DNA from: Intrasporangium_A sp039812505
GTDB lineage: Bacteria; Actinomycetota; Actinomycetes; Actinomycetales; Dermatophilaceae
Direction: 5' to 3'
Assembly: GCF_039812505.1 (NCBI RefSeq)
Contig: NZ_JBDIAQ010000008.1
Span: 1-52,364 of the forward strand
Length of the DNA: 52,364 bases
The first letter of the stretch is position 1; the number at the start of each line of letters is the position of its first letter. The position numbers and the translations under genes were made by a program. The notes under the pieces are model-generated. The model ran no database searches and had not been told where the DNA came from. It was given only the letters and a program-made list of their open reading frames with translations. Positions 33,839 through 41,953 of this stretch are shown here, one piece after another.

Positions 33839-35124
33839 CCTCGACGACCGAGACCCGCGGCTCGGCAACCGCGCCCGCCACCGGCCGCGGCGAGGGCTCG
33901 CGGCTGGCCGCGCTGCCGGTCATCGGCAAGCTCGAGTCGCCGCTGACGACCTACTACCTGATCCTCGGGGCGATGACCACCCTGGTGGTCTTCGGCCTGA
34001 TCATGGTCTTCTCCGCCTCGAGCGTGAGCTCGCTGCTGCGCGACGAGGCCGCCTACTCCGTCTTCGCCAGGCAGGCCCTGTTCGCGGTGGTCGGCGCGCT
34101 CGCGGCGGCGGTGGCCAGCCGGCTGCCGCTCGCCTGGTGGAAGCGCCTGTCCCTGCCCTTCTTCGTCGGGTCGGTCCTGCTGCTCGCCCTGGTCTTCGTC
34201 CCCTCGCTCGGCGTCGAGGTGAACGGCAACCGCAACTGGCTGCGGGTCGGCCCGGTCCAGATCCAGCCCGCCGAGCTGGGCAAGCTGGCGCTGGTCCTGG
34301 TCGGCGCGATGGTCTTCGCCAACAAGGGAGCCCTCGCCGGCCTCATCCGGCACGCGATCCTGCCGTACCTGATCCCGGTCGCCGCGATCATCATCGCCCT
34401 GGTGCTGGGCGGGCACGACCTCGGAACGGCGCTGGTCATGTTCGGGATCGTCGCCGCGGTCCTGGCGGTCGCCGGTGTCCGGGCCCGCTTCTTCGTGCTC
34501 GCCGGGGGCTTCGCCGTCGCCGGGATCGTCTACCTCGTCCAGGCGAGCGACAACCGGATGGCCCGCATCGCCAACTTCCTGTCCCCGGCCTGCCAGTCCG
34601 ACCCCGACGGCTGGTGCGGCCAGTCGGTCCACGGGATGTACGCCCTGGCCGACGGCGGGTGGTGGGGCGTCGGCCTGGGCGCCTCGAAGGAGAAGTGGGA
34701 CTGGCTGGCCGAGGCGCACAACGACTTCATCTTCGCCATCATCGGCGAGGAGCTCGGCCTGCCCGGCACGCTCGTCATCCTCTTCCTCTTCGCCGTCATC
34801 GCCTGGGGCTGCTACCGGCTCATGGTCCGCACCCGCGACCGCTTCGTGCGCATCGCGACGGCCGGGATCATGGCATGGCTGCTCGGCCAGGCGATCATCA
34901 ACATCGGGGCCGTCATCGGGCTGCTGCCGGTCATCGGCGTCCCGCTGCCGCTGGTCAGTGCCGGCGGATCCTCGCTGGTCACGACGATGCTCGCCCTGGG
35001 CATCCTGCTCTGCTTCGCCCGCAACGAGCCCGGCTGTCGCACGCTGCTCGGAGCCCGGCCGGGGTTGCTCGCCCGCTCCCTCGCCGTGCTGCCGTCCCGT
35101 TCCCCACATCGCAGAAACCGGTGA
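33835..35124 (+). CDS. ftsW: Septal peptidoglycan polymerase FtsW (SEDS family)
   Basis: 429 residues, GTG start overlapping the murD stop. A 40-residue cytoplasmic N-terminus precedes about ten membrane helices. SEDS signatures: MVFSASSV in the first helix region, NGNRNWLRVGPVQIQPAELGKLALV, GGHDLGTALVMFG with the catalytic-region aspartate, AHNDFIFAIIGEELGLPGTL, and IGVPLPLVSAGGSSLVTTMLALGIL. FtsW polymerises lipid II into glycan strands at the septum together with FtsI. A cysteine pair (PACQSDPDGWCGQ) lies in the large external loop between helices. The C-terminal tail is short and basic, without the long proline-rich extension of mycobacterial FtsW. murG begins six bases downstream. Confidence 0.95.
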   Translation: MTSTTETRGSATAPATGRGEGSRLAALPVIGKLESPLTTYYLILGAMTTLVVFGLIMVFSASSVSSLLRDEAAYSVFARQALFAVVGALAAAVASRLPLAWWKRLSLPFFVGSVLLLALVFVPSLGVEVNGNRNWLRVGPVQIQPAELGKLALVLVGAMVFANKGALAGLIRHAILPYLIPVAAIIIALVLGGHDLGTALVMFGIVAAVLAVAGVRARFFVLAGGFAVAGIVYLVQASDNRMARIANFLSPACQSDPDGWCGQSVHGMYALADGGWWGVGLGASKEKWDWLAEAHNDFIFAIIGEELGLPGTLVILFLFAVIAWGCYRLMVRTRDRFVRIATAGIMAWLLGQAIINIGAVIGLLPVIGVPLPLVSAGGSSLVTTMLALGILLCFARNEPGCRTLLGARPGLLARSLAVLPSRSPHRRNR

Positions 35125-35130
35125 TCGCTC

Positions 35131-36228
35131 GTGTCCTCGCCCACCTCCGTCCTGCTCGCCGGGGGCGGCAGCGCCGGTCACGTGTCCCCGCTGCTCGCCC
35201 TCGCCGACGCGCTCACGCGCCGGCACCCGGGCATCAGGGTCACCGGTCTGGGCACCGAGAGCGGCCTCGAGGCGCGGCTGGTCCCGGCCCGCGGGATCGA
35301 GCTGCGCTTCGTGCCCAAGGTGCCGCTGCCGCGTCGTCCCAGCGGTGACCTGCTGCGCCTGCCGCTGCGCCTGCGCGACGCGGTGGCGGCGGCGGGCCGG
35401 GCCATCGAGCAGACGGGCGCGCAGGTCGTCGTCGGCTTCGGAGGGTACGTCAGCACCCCCGCCTACCTCGCGGCGCGGCGCCGGCGCGTCCCGATCGTCG
35501 TCCACGAGCAGAACGCCCGTCCCGGCCTGGCCAACCGGCTCGGCGCGCGCTGGACGCCATACGTCGCGACGACCTTCGCCGCGACGGCGTTGCGGCACGC
35601 GACGCGCATCGGGATGCCGCTGCGGCGTGAGATCGCGCTGCTCGACCGGGCCAGGCTGCGTGCTTCGGCGCTGGAGCACTTCGGCCTGGAGAGCCAGTGG
35701 CCGACCGTGCTGGTGACCGGGGGGTCGCTGGGGGCCCAGCGGCTCAACGACGCCTTCCGCGACCGCGCCGGCGCGCTCAGCCGGGCCGGGATCCAGGTGC
35801 TGCACATCACCGGGGTGGGCAAGCAGTTCGCCCCCGAGGTACCGATGGCCGGCGCGCCCTACGTGACCGTGCCGTATGCCGACCGGATGGAGCTGGCCTA
35901 CAGCGTGGCCGACCTGGTCGTGGCCAGGTCGGGGGCCAACACCGTGGCCGAGCTGACGACGGTCGGGCTGCCGGCCGTCTACGTGCCCCTGCCGATCGGC
36001 AACGGTGAGCAGCGCCTCAACGCCGCCGAGGTGCTCGCCGCCGGAGGAGGGCTGCTCGTGGCCGACGCCGACTTCGCCCCGGCCTGGATCGATCGTGAGC
36101 TGGTGCCCCTGGCCACCGACCGGGCGCGCCTGGCCAGGATGGCCCGGGCTGCCGCGGACCTCGGCGAGCCCGCGGCCGACGAGCGGCTCGCCGACCTCGT
36201 CGAGCTGGCCTTCCGGAGCGCCTCGTGA
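35131..36228 (+). CDS. murG: UDP-GlcNAc:lipid I N-acetylglucosaminyltransferase
   Basis: 365 residues. MurG (GT28) adds GlcNAc to lipid I, making lipid II on the cytoplasmic membrane face. The N-terminal glycine-rich loop is LLAGGGSAGHVSPLLALADAL; GFGGYVSTPAYLAARRRRVPIVVHEQNARPGLANRL follows; the second domain has VTGGSLGAQRLNDAF; and the UDP-GlcNAc site is SGANTVAELTTVGLPAVYVPLPIGNGEQRLNA. The GTG start lies six bases after the ftsW stop without a strong ribosome binding site, and the stop overlaps murC (GTGA). All glycine-rich loops and the EQRLNA motif are intact. Confidence 0.96.
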   Translation: MSSPTSVLLAGGGSAGHVSPLLALADALTRRHPGIRVTGLGTESGLEARLVPARGIELRFVPKVPLPRRPSGDLLRLPLRLRDAVAAAGRAIEQTGAQVVVGFGGYVSTPAYLAARRRRVPIVVHEQNARPGLANRLGARWTPYVATTFAATALRHATRIGMPLRREIALLDRARLRASALEHFGLESQWPTVLVTGGSLGAQRLNDAFRDRAGALSRAGIQVLHITGVGKQFAPEVPMAGAPYVTVPYADRMELAYSVADLVVARSGANTVAELTTVGLPAVYVPLPIGNGEQRLNAAEVLAAGGGLLVADADFAPAWIDRELVPLATDRARLARMARAAADLGEPAADERLADLVELAFRSAS

Positions 36229-37682
36229 GCGCCCCCACGCCGAGCACCCCCTTCGCCCGGGCGCGCTTCGACTTCCGGGCTCCGGTCCCCCGGGCCGAGG
36301 ACCTGGGCGCCGTCCACTTCCTGGCGATCGGCGGGGCCGGCATGTCCGCGGTCGCCCGCATCATGCTCGCGCGGGGCATCCCGGTCAGTGGTACGGACGC
36401 GAAGGACGTGCCGGTCCTGTCGGCGCTGCGTGCCGCCGGCGCCCGGGTCTGGGTCGGGTTCGACCCCGACCACCAGTCGGGTGCCGACACGATCGTGATG
36501 TCCTCGTCGATCCGCGCAGACAACGCCGAGCTGGCGGCCGCTCGGGCGCGCGGCCTGCCGGTGCTGCACCGGGCCCAGGGGCTCGTCTCGCTCATGCACG
36601 GCAAGCGCCGGGCTGCCGTGGCGGGCGCCAACGGCAAGACGACGACCACCTCGCTGCTGACGGTCGCCCTGCAGGAGTGCGGGCTCGATCCCTCGTTCGC
36701 GATCGGCGGTGAGCTGGCCCGGCAGGGCACCAACGCCCACCACGGGTCGGGCGACACGTTCGTCGTCGAGGCCGACGAGAGCGACGGCTCCTTCGTGGCC
36801 TACCGTCCGCACGTCGCGGTCGTGACGAACGTCCAACCCGATCACCTCGACTTCTACGATAACTTTAAGGTTGTGGAAGCGGCATACCTGGAGTTCACGC
36901 GGACCCTCGAGCCAGGGGGAGTGCTGGTGACCTGCGCCGACGACGAGGGGGCCGGCCGGCTGGCCGCCGCGGCGCGGTCCGACGGGCGGCGCGTCGTCAC
37001 CTACGGCTTCGCACCGCAGGCCGACCTCCGGCTGAGCGACTACCGGCCCGACGGGCTGCAGGCGACGGTCACCCTCTCCCGGGCGGGCGCCCGGAACCGG
37101 CTGGCTCTCGCCGTCCCGGGGCGGCACAACGCCCTCAACGCCGCGGGGGCCTTCGGGGCCGCGGTCGTCGGGCTCGGCCAGGACCCCGACGAGGTCGCCG
37201 CCGGCCTCGGGGCCTTCACCGGCACCCGACGCCGCTTCGAGTCCCGGGGAAGCGCCGGCGGCGTCACCCTGGTCGACGACTACGCCCACAACGCCGGCAA
37301 GGTCCGTGCCGTCGTGGACACTGCCGTGGGCCTCATGGCCGGGCGCGGCCGGGTGGTGGCAGTGTTCCAGCCGCACCTCTACAGCCGCACGCGGGACTTC
37401 GCGGCCGAGCTGGGCGCGGGACTGGCCCGGGCCGACGTCGTCGTGGTGATGGACGTCTACGCCGCGCGCGAGGACCCGATCCCGGGCGTCACCGGTCGGC
37501 TGGTCGCCGACGCCGCAGCGGCTCACGGCGCCGAGGTCCACTACCTCCCGTCCCGGTCGGCGGTCGCGCCAACCGTCGCGGCCCTCGCCCGGCCCGGCGA
37601 CCTCGTGCTGACGATCGGGGCGGGTGACGTCACGACGATCGGCCCCGAGGTGCTGGGCCTGCTGGGGGAGCCGCGGCCATGA
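36225..37682 (+). CDS. murC: UDP-MurNAc:L-alanine ligase
   Basis: 485 residues. MurC begins the stem peptide by joining L-alanine to UDP-MurNAc. HFLAIGGAGMSAVARIMLARG is the N-terminal UDP-binding segment, GANGKTTTTSLL the ATP loop, GELARQGTNAHHGSGDTFVVEADESDGSF the middle domain, and VDDYAHNAGKVRAVVDTA the C-terminal domain. The ATP loop reads AGANGKTTTT where the better known form is AGTHGKTTT. An unusually AT-rich patch at 36853-36886 codes for YDNFKVVEAAY with rare codons (TTT, GTT, GAA, GCA); see findings. The gene lies between murG and ftsQ with four-base overlaps at both ends. Confidence 0.96.
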   Translation: MSAPTPSTPFARARFDFRAPVPRAEDLGAVHFLAIGGAGMSAVARIMLARGIPVSGTDAKDVPVLSALRAAGARVWVGFDPDHQSGADTIVMSSSIRADNAELAAARARGLPVLHRAQGLVSLMHGKRRAAVAGANGKTTTTSLLTVALQECGLDPSFAIGGELARQGTNAHHGSGDTFVVEADESDGSFVAYRPHVAVVTNVQPDHLDFYDNFKVVEAAYLEFTRTLEPGGVLVTCADDEGAGRLAAAARSDGRRVVTYGFAPQADLRLSDYRPDGLQATVTLSRAGARNRLALAVPGRHNALNAAGAFGAAVVGLGQDPDEVAAGLGAFTGTRRRFESRGSAGGVTLVDDYAHNAGKVRAVVDTAVGLMAGRGRVVAVFQPHLYSRTRDFAAELGAGLARADVVVVMDVYAAREDPIPGVTGRLVADAAAAHGAEVHYLPSRSAVAPTVAALARPGDLVLTIGAGDVTTIGPEVLGLLGEPRP

Positions 37683-38443
37683 GGGGCTGGCCACGCCGGC
37701 GGCGCGGGGCGACCGGACTGGGGTCGGCCCGCGAGCGGTTCGAGGCCCGGGCTGCGCGGGCGCGCCGCCGGCCGTTCCTGCTCGCCGGCGGGCTGTTCGC
37801 GACCCTCCTGCTGGCCGCCGGCCTGATCTGGGTCGGCTGGATGAGCCCGCTGCTGACCGCGACCGCGGTACGGGTCGAGGGCGTGGCCGGCAGCGAGGCA
37901 CGGGCCGTGCGCGCGGTCGCCGACGTACCGCTGGGCGGCCCGCTCATGCGGGTGGACACCGACGCCGTCGCCGCCCGCCTGGTGGCCGGCCGGGCCTGGG
38001 CCGACATCCGGGTCAGCCGCAGCCTGCCGCATGCCGTGGTCATCCGCGTCACGCCGCGGACGCCCGCCCTGGCCCTGCGCAACCCTAAGGGTCAACTGGA
38101 ACTTGTGGATGAGACGGGTTTCCGGTTCCGCACCGTCGACGCGGCGCCGAAGGGTGTCCCGGTCGTCACCGCGGACTCGTCGGACGTGACGGCCGACGGC
38201 CTGCGTGCCGCCCTGCAGGCGGTGCAGGCCCTGCCCGCGGCGATCCGGGCAGACGTCGCAGACATGACCGTGGGCGCGGCCGACCAGGTGAGCTTCACCC
38301 TCACCGACAGGTACGGCCGGCGCACGGTCGTCTGGGGCAGCGCCGGTCAGGAGAGCACCAAGGCCCGGCTCGTGCAGATCCTGCTCGGGCGGCCCGCGTC
38401 GACGATCGACGTCAGCGTCCCCGCCGCGCCGGTGACGCGCTGA
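37679..38443 (+). CDS. ftsQ: Cell division protein FtsQ/DivIB
   Basis: 254 residues. A basic cytoplasmic tail (RRRRGATGLGSARERFEARAARARRRPF), one membrane helix (LLAGGLFATLLLAAGLIWVGWM), then a POTRA domain (LTATAVRVEGVAGSEARAVRAVADVPLGGPLMRVD through WADIRVSRSLPHAVVIRVTPR) and the beta domain starting at ALALRNPKGQLELVDETGF. FtsQ links early and late division proteins and with FtsL/DivIC controls FtsW-FtsI. Codons for PKGQLELVDE at 38084-38113 are markedly non-GC-ending and include an ACCCT-A-AGGGT palindrome, suggesting an embedded regulatory site. Starts by ATGA overlap with murC and is the last gene before the 361-base ftsZ control region. Confidence 0.93.
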   Translation: MRGWPRRRRGATGLGSARERFEARAARARRRPFLLAGGLFATLLLAAGLIWVGWMSPLLTATAVRVEGVAGSEARAVRAVADVPLGGPLMRVDTDAVAARLVAGRAWADIRVSRSLPHAVVIRVTPRTPALALRNPKGQLELVDETGFRFRTVDAAPKGVPVVTADSSDVTADGLRAALQAVQALPAAIRADVADMTVGAADQVSFTLTDRYGRRTVVWGSAGQESTKARLVQILLGRPASTIDVSVPAAPVTR

Positions 38444-38638
38444 GCAGCGCGCCCGCGGCAGGCTCGCAGGCCATGCCCGGGAGACGGTCTGCGACGCTCT
38501 CGTGTGACGCAAGTGTCCGCTGTGACCCCTCCGGGCGGCTGCGGCCAACCGGCTCGGCGACACGCCGCAGGTGAAGTTGAACGCGCTGGCTCCACCGCAT
38601 ACCGTCAGGGCGACACGTAAGGTTCGTGACCAAACCGT

Positions 38639-38656
38639 AACCTTGAATCGAAGGTT
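38639..38656. repeat. Inverted repeat AACCTT-N6-AAGGTT upstream of ftsZ
   Basis: Six-base arms with the spacer GAATCG. Two nearby AAGGTTC copies suggest a repeated protein-binding element and not a terminator. It lies about 150 bases before the ftsZ start. Confidence 0.6.
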
Positions 38657-38687
38657 GAAGTACCAAGGATTCGGGTGCCGAAGGTTC

Positions 38688-38706
38688 AGGTTCGGTGATC
38701 GAACCT
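38688..38706. repeat. Inverted repeat AGGTTCG-GTGAT-CGAACCT upstream of ftsZ
   Basis: Perfect seven-base arms and a five-base spacer, sharing the GGTT core with the repeat at 38639. It may be an operator or a hairpin in the ftsZ leader, depending on the start site. Confidence 0.6.
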
Positions 38707-38804
38707 CACGTTGGTCGAGTCCCGGTCGGTCGAGTCCCGTCGGTCGACCGGACCGCCCGACCAACAGCCCGCATGACGCTCCAGCATCAGGAAGGCCCGC
38801 TCCC

Positions 38805-40067
38805 GTGGCAGCAACACCGCAGAACTACTTGGCCGTCATCAAGGTCGTCGGCATCGGTGGAGGTGGCGTCAACGCCATCAACCGGATGATCGAGGTCGGG
38901 CTCAAGGGCGTCGAGTTCATCGCGATCAACACCGATGCGCAGGCACTGCTCATGAGCGACGCCGACGTCAAGCTCGACGTCGGCCGCGAGCTGACCCGGG
39001 GCCTGGGGGCCGGCGCCGACCCGGAGGTCGGGCGCAAGGCCGCCGAGGACCACGAGGAGGAGATCCAGGAGGTCCTCAGGGGGGCCGACATGGTCTTCGT
39101 GACCGCTGGCGAGGGCGGCGGCACCGGTACCGGTGGGGCCCCGGTGGTCGCCCGGATCGCCAAGGGGCTCGGGGCCCTGACGATCGGGGTCGTCACCCGG
39201 CCGTTCACCTTCGAGGGGCGGCGCCGGGCCAACCAGGCCGAGTCCGGTATCGGCAACCTTCGCGAGGAGGTCGACACCCTCATCGTCATCCCGAACGACC
39301 GGCTGCTGTCCATCAGCGACCGCAACGTCTCGATGATGGACGCGTTCCGGTCCGCCGACCAGGTCCTGCTCTCCGGCGTGCAGGGGATCACCGACCTGAT
39401 CACCACACCGGGCCTGATCAACCTCGACTTCGCCGACGTCAAGTCGGTCATGCAGGGCGCGGGCTCGGCCCTGATGGGCATCGGGTCGGCCCGCGGCGAG
39501 GACCGCGCCGTGCAGGCTGCCGAGCTCGCGATCAGCTCGCCGCTGCTCGAGGCCTCCATCGACGGGGCCCACGGCGTGCTGCTCTCGGTCCAGGGCGGGT
39601 CCGACCTCGGCCTGTTCGAGATCAACGAGGCGGCCCGCCTCGTCCAGGAGGCGGCGCACCCGGAGGCCAACATCATCTTCGGCGCCGTCATCGACGACGC
39701 ACTCGGCGACGAGGTCCGCGTGACCGTCATCGCGGCCGGGTTCGACTCCGGCGGGCCGAGCCGGCACGAGGAGGTCCGCGGCGTCGCCGGCGGAGGGCGG
39801 GTGACACCGCCGGTGCCGCCCGCGCTGCGGCCCATGACGCCACCGCCCGTCGCCGCGCCCGAGCCGGTCCTGGTCTCGGCGCACGCGGGCCGCAACGGCC
39901 GGCAGTCCGGTGCCGACGCGGGCGAGCACGCGCAGCCGGCCACCCCACCCAACGGCGAGGCGCACGTCGAGCAGGCCCACCCGGTGCCGCCACCCGTGCA
40001 GCGCCCGCCGCGGCAGGTGTCCGTGACGGACCACGACGAGCTCGACGTGCCCGACTTCCTGAAGTAG
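38805..40067 (+). CDS. ftsZ: Cell division protein FtsZ
   Basis: About 420 residues. Tubulin-like GTPase forming the division ring. N-terminal VIKVVGIGGGGVNAINRMIE, the tubulin signature GGGTGTG at 104-110, NPNDRL-type loop seen as VIPNDRLLSI, and the T7 loop NLDFADVKSVM with the catalytic aspartates. The last residues DELDVPDFLK are the conserved C-terminal peptide that binds SepF and other partners; the linker before it is rich in proline and alanine. GTG 38805 is preceded by AGGAAGG at nine-base spacing; the frame is open further upstream but only through the repeat region. pgeF follows after 57 bases with its own -10 box. Confidence 0.97.
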   Translation: MAATPQNYLAVIKVVGIGGGGVNAINRMIEVGLKGVEFIAINTDAQALLMSDADVKLDVGRELTRGLGAGADPEVGRKAAEDHEEEIQEVLRGADMVFVTAGEGGGTGTGGAPVVARIAKGLGALTIGVVTRPFTFEGRRRANQAESGIGNLREEVDTLIVIPNDRLLSISDRNVSMMDAFRSADQVLLSGVQGITDLITTPGLINLDFADVKSVMQGAGSALMGIGSARGEDRAVQAAELAISSPLLEASIDGAHGVLLSVQGGSDLGLFEINEAARLVQEAAHPEANIIFGAVIDDALGDEVRVTVIAAGFDSGGPSRHEEVRGVAGGGRVTPPVPPALRPMTPPPVAAPEPVLVSAHAGRNGRQSGADAGEHAQPATPPNGEAHVEQAHPVPPPVQRPPRQVSVTDHDELDVPDFLK

Positions 40068-40112
40068 CGACCGCCCGGGCGTTCCGCGAGCAGCGGCCCG
40101 CCCGGCTGCCGG

Positions 40113-40118
40113 TAGCGT
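40113..40118 (+). promoter_or_regulatory. -10 box TAGCGT for pgeF
   Basis: TAGCGT ends exactly seven bases before the GTG at 40125 and no ribosome binding site is present, predicting a leaderless pgeF mRNA separate from ftsZ. Confidence 0.45.
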
Positions 40119-40124
40119 GGAGCC

Positions 40125-40892
40125 GTGTTCCACTGGCGCCGTACGATCACCTCGCCGGCTGCGCCGGGCGCGGTGGTGGAGGTCGGCTTCACCGGCCGCG
40201 CCGCGGCCCGCGGCGCCGGACCCTGGGCGGGGCTCAACCTCGGCGGCCGGGTGGGCGACGACCCGCGGGTCGTCGAGGCCAACCGGGCGCTGCTCGCCGG
40301 ACGGCTTGCGGTGGCCCGGGACCGGCTCGTCTTCATGAACCAGACCCACGGCACGTCGATCGTGCAGGTCGACGGAGCCTGGCGTGGCGAGGTGCCGGAG
40401 GCCGATGCGCTCGTCACGCCGGCCGCCGACCTGGCCCTGGCGGTCCTCGTCGCGGACTGCGTGCCGGTCCTGCTGCACGACGTCCGAGCCGGGCTCGTGG
40501 CCGCGGTGCACGCCGGCCGGCCGGGCCTCATCGGCGGGATCGTGCCACGCGTCGTCGAGCGGCTGCGTGACCTGGGCGCGCAGCAGCTGTGCGCCGTCGT
40601 GGGCCCGTCCGTGTGCGCTCGCTGCTACGAGGTCCCCGAGCAGCTGGTCGACCTGGCGGCGGCGGCCGCGGCCAGCAGCCGGGCCCGGTCCTGGACCGGG
40701 ACGCCGGCGATCGACGTCGCGGCCGGCGTCGTCGAGCAGCTCTACCGGGCCGACGTCAGCGTGGAGTGGGTGCGCGGCTGCACCCGCGAGGACGCCGACC
40801 TCTACTCCTACCGTCGGGACGGGCGGACCGGCCGGTTCGCCGGGGTCGTGGTGCGCCGGTCCGCAGGCTCGGCCGCCGCGGTGGACGGCTGA
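40125..40892 (+). CDS. pgeF: Peptidoglycan editing factor PgeF (YfiH/multicopper laccase-like domain)
   Basis: 255 residues. DUF152/YfiH family: the metal ligands His75 in NQTHGT, Cys112 in ADCVPVLL and His129 in VHAGRPGL are in place, followed by VVGPSVCARCYEVPEQL and a C-terminal CTREDADLYSYRRDG. Family members have purine nucleoside phosphorylase and adenosine deaminase activity, and in E. coli PgeF prevents misuse of serine by MurC, so a role in wall precursor quality control is plausible. GTG 40125 is supported by the -10 box at 40113. In most actinobacteria a yggS gene follows; here the next gene is sepF. Confidence 0.9.
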   Translation: MFHWRRTITSPAAPGAVVEVGFTGRAAARGAGPWAGLNLGGRVGDDPRVVEANRALLAGRLAVARDRLVFMNQTHGTSIVQVDGAWRGEVPEADALVTPAADLALAVLVADCVPVLLHDVRAGLVAAVHAGRPGLIGGIVPRVVERLRDLGAQQLCAVVGPSVCARCYEVPEQLVDLAAAAAASSRARSWTGTPAIDVAAGVVEQLYRADVSVEWVRGCTREDADLYSYRRDGRTGRFAGVVVRRSAGSAAAVDG

Positions 40893-40953
40893 GCGGCATC
40901 CGCGCGCCGCACCGCCCTGCGTGTCGCGGCGCGATATCCGACCTTCACAGCCG

Positions 40954-40982
40954 TCCCTTCTGTACCGTCTGGCGGGAAGGGA
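40954..40982 (+). repeat. Inverted repeat TCCCTTC-N15-GAAGGGA in the sepF leader
   Basis: Perfect seven-base arms around a 15-base loop, ending 22 bases before the sepF ATG. The hexamer TACCGT occurs in the loop (40962-40967) and again at 40988-40993; either could be a -10 box. The structure may be an operator or a leader hairpin near the ribosome binding site GGAG. Confidence 0.4.
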
Positions 40983-41003
40983 ACCCGTACCGTAGGAGCA
41001 GGC

Positions 41004-41492
41004 ATGGCAGGCGCACTGCGCAAGACGATGGTGTACCTCGGACTCGCCGAGGAGGACACCCGTCCCGATCGCTATGACGACTACGAGGGTTACGACGACT
41101 CGGAGCGCTACGACGAGCGCACCGACGACCCCGGCCACACCGCCGGCGTCACGCCGCTGCCCACCAAGCGTGCGGTCGCGTCCGTGGTCCGTGACGTCGA
41201 GGTCGGCCGGCTGAGCCGGATCACGACGATCCACCCGCGCACCTACAACGAGGCCAAGAACATCGGCGAGTGGTTCCGCGACCAGGTGCCGGTCATCATG
41301 AACCTGTCCGACATGGACGATGCCGACGCCAAGCGGCTCGTCGACTTCGCCGCCGGGCTCGTCTTCGGCCTGCACGGGTCCATCGAGCGCGTCACCTCCA
41401 AGGTGTTCCTGCTGTCACCCGCGCACGTCGAGGTGGCGGCCGACGAGGTGGAGGCGCCGTCGGCCACGCGGGGGTTCTTCAACCAGAGCTGA
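41004..41492 (+). CDS. sepF: Cell division protein SepF
   Basis: 162 residues. N-terminal amphipathic membrane-targeting helix MAGALRKTMVYLGLAEED, an acidic, tyrosine-rich linker (RYDDYEGYDDSERYDERTDD), then the globular domain RITTIHPRTYNEAKNIGEWFRDQVPVIMNLSDMDDADAKRLVDFAAGLVFGLHGSIERVTSKVFLLSP, which matches SepF throughout. SepF anchors FtsZ to the membrane by binding its C-terminal peptide and is essential for division in several actinobacteria that lack FtsA; no ftsA gene is present here. The ribosome binding site is TAGGAG. The C-terminus RGFFNQS is the typical ending. Followed by yggT after 42 bases. Confidence 0.96.
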   Translation: MAGALRKTMVYLGLAEEDTRPDRYDDYEGYDDSERYDERTDDPGHTAGVTPLPTKRAVASVVRDVEVGRLSRITTIHPRTYNEAKNIGEWFRDQVPVIMNLSDMDDADAKRLVDFAAGLVFGLHGSIERVTSKVFLLSPAHVEVAADEVEAPSATRGFFNQS

Positions 41493-41534
41493 CCCGATTG
41501 GGTCGCGGCGGCCCGGATCGGTCAGACTTGCGGC

Positions 41535-41819
41535 ATGAACGTGTTCTGGACGATCTACGGGGTGGTGGTCTTCACCTTCTTCATCGCCCTCATCGGCCGG
41601 TTCGTCATCGACTGGGTTCAGGTGCTGTCCCGCTCGTGGCAGCCCAAGGGACCCCTGCTCGTCGTCGCCGAGGCCATCTACACGGTGACCGACCCGCCGC
41701 TGAAGGCGCTGCGCAAGATCATCCCGTCGCCGCGGCTCGGCGGGATCCGGCTCGACCTCTCCTTCCTCGTCCTGATCCTGCTGACCTCGTTCGCGCTCAA
41801 CCTGCCGACCTTCTTCTGA
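41535..41819 (+). CDS. YggT-family membrane protein
   Basis: 94 residues with two hydrophobic helices: VFWTIYGVVVFTFFIALIGRFVIDWV at the N-terminus and LDLSFLVLILLTSFALNLPTFF at the C-terminus, joined by a loop with VTDPPLKALRKIIPSPRLGGIRLDLS, the YggT signature containing DPPL and RxIIP. YggT proteins are widespread next to division genes, with suggested roles in osmotic stress or division-site organisation but no established biochemistry. No Shine-Dalgarno is visible; CAGACT ends seven bases before the ATG and may be a weak -10 box. Located between sepF and divIVA as in most actinobacteria. Confidence 0.92.
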   Translation: MNVFWTIYGVVVFTFFIALIGRFVIDWVQVLSRSWQPKGPLLVVAEAIYTVTDPPLKALRKIIPSPRLGGIRLDLSFLVLILLTSFALNLPTFF

Positions 41820-41953
41820 GACACCACGGGCGCCCTCGGCGGGTCGCGCCCGGGACTTGCCGATCCGGTGACGGGCAATGGCATCATGAGCGAGGGGATG
41901 TCGCCGGGCCGCACGGCCGCTTCGCGACCACTACGTCTGCCAAGAGGTGAGAG

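Larger units (their letters stand above)
38444..38804 (+). promoter_or_regulatory. ftsQ-ftsZ intergenic region with clustered inverted and direct repeats
   Basis: No gene is seen in these 361 bases. The section 38617-38710 is distinctly richer in A and T than its surroundings and contains repeated AAGGTT/AACCTT elements: AACCTT-N6-AAGGTT at 38639-38656, AAGGTTC at 38681, and AGGTTCG-GTGAT-CGAACCT at 38688-38706. A 12-bp direct repeat GGTCGAGTCCCG occurs at 38713 and 38728. Three GACAC sites (38513 on the minus strand, 38559, 38612) match the short WhiA motif known upstream of Streptomyces ftsZ. The ftsZ ribosome binding site AGGAAGG is at 38789-38795. This is very probably the main ftsZ promoter region. 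Confidence 0.6.
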
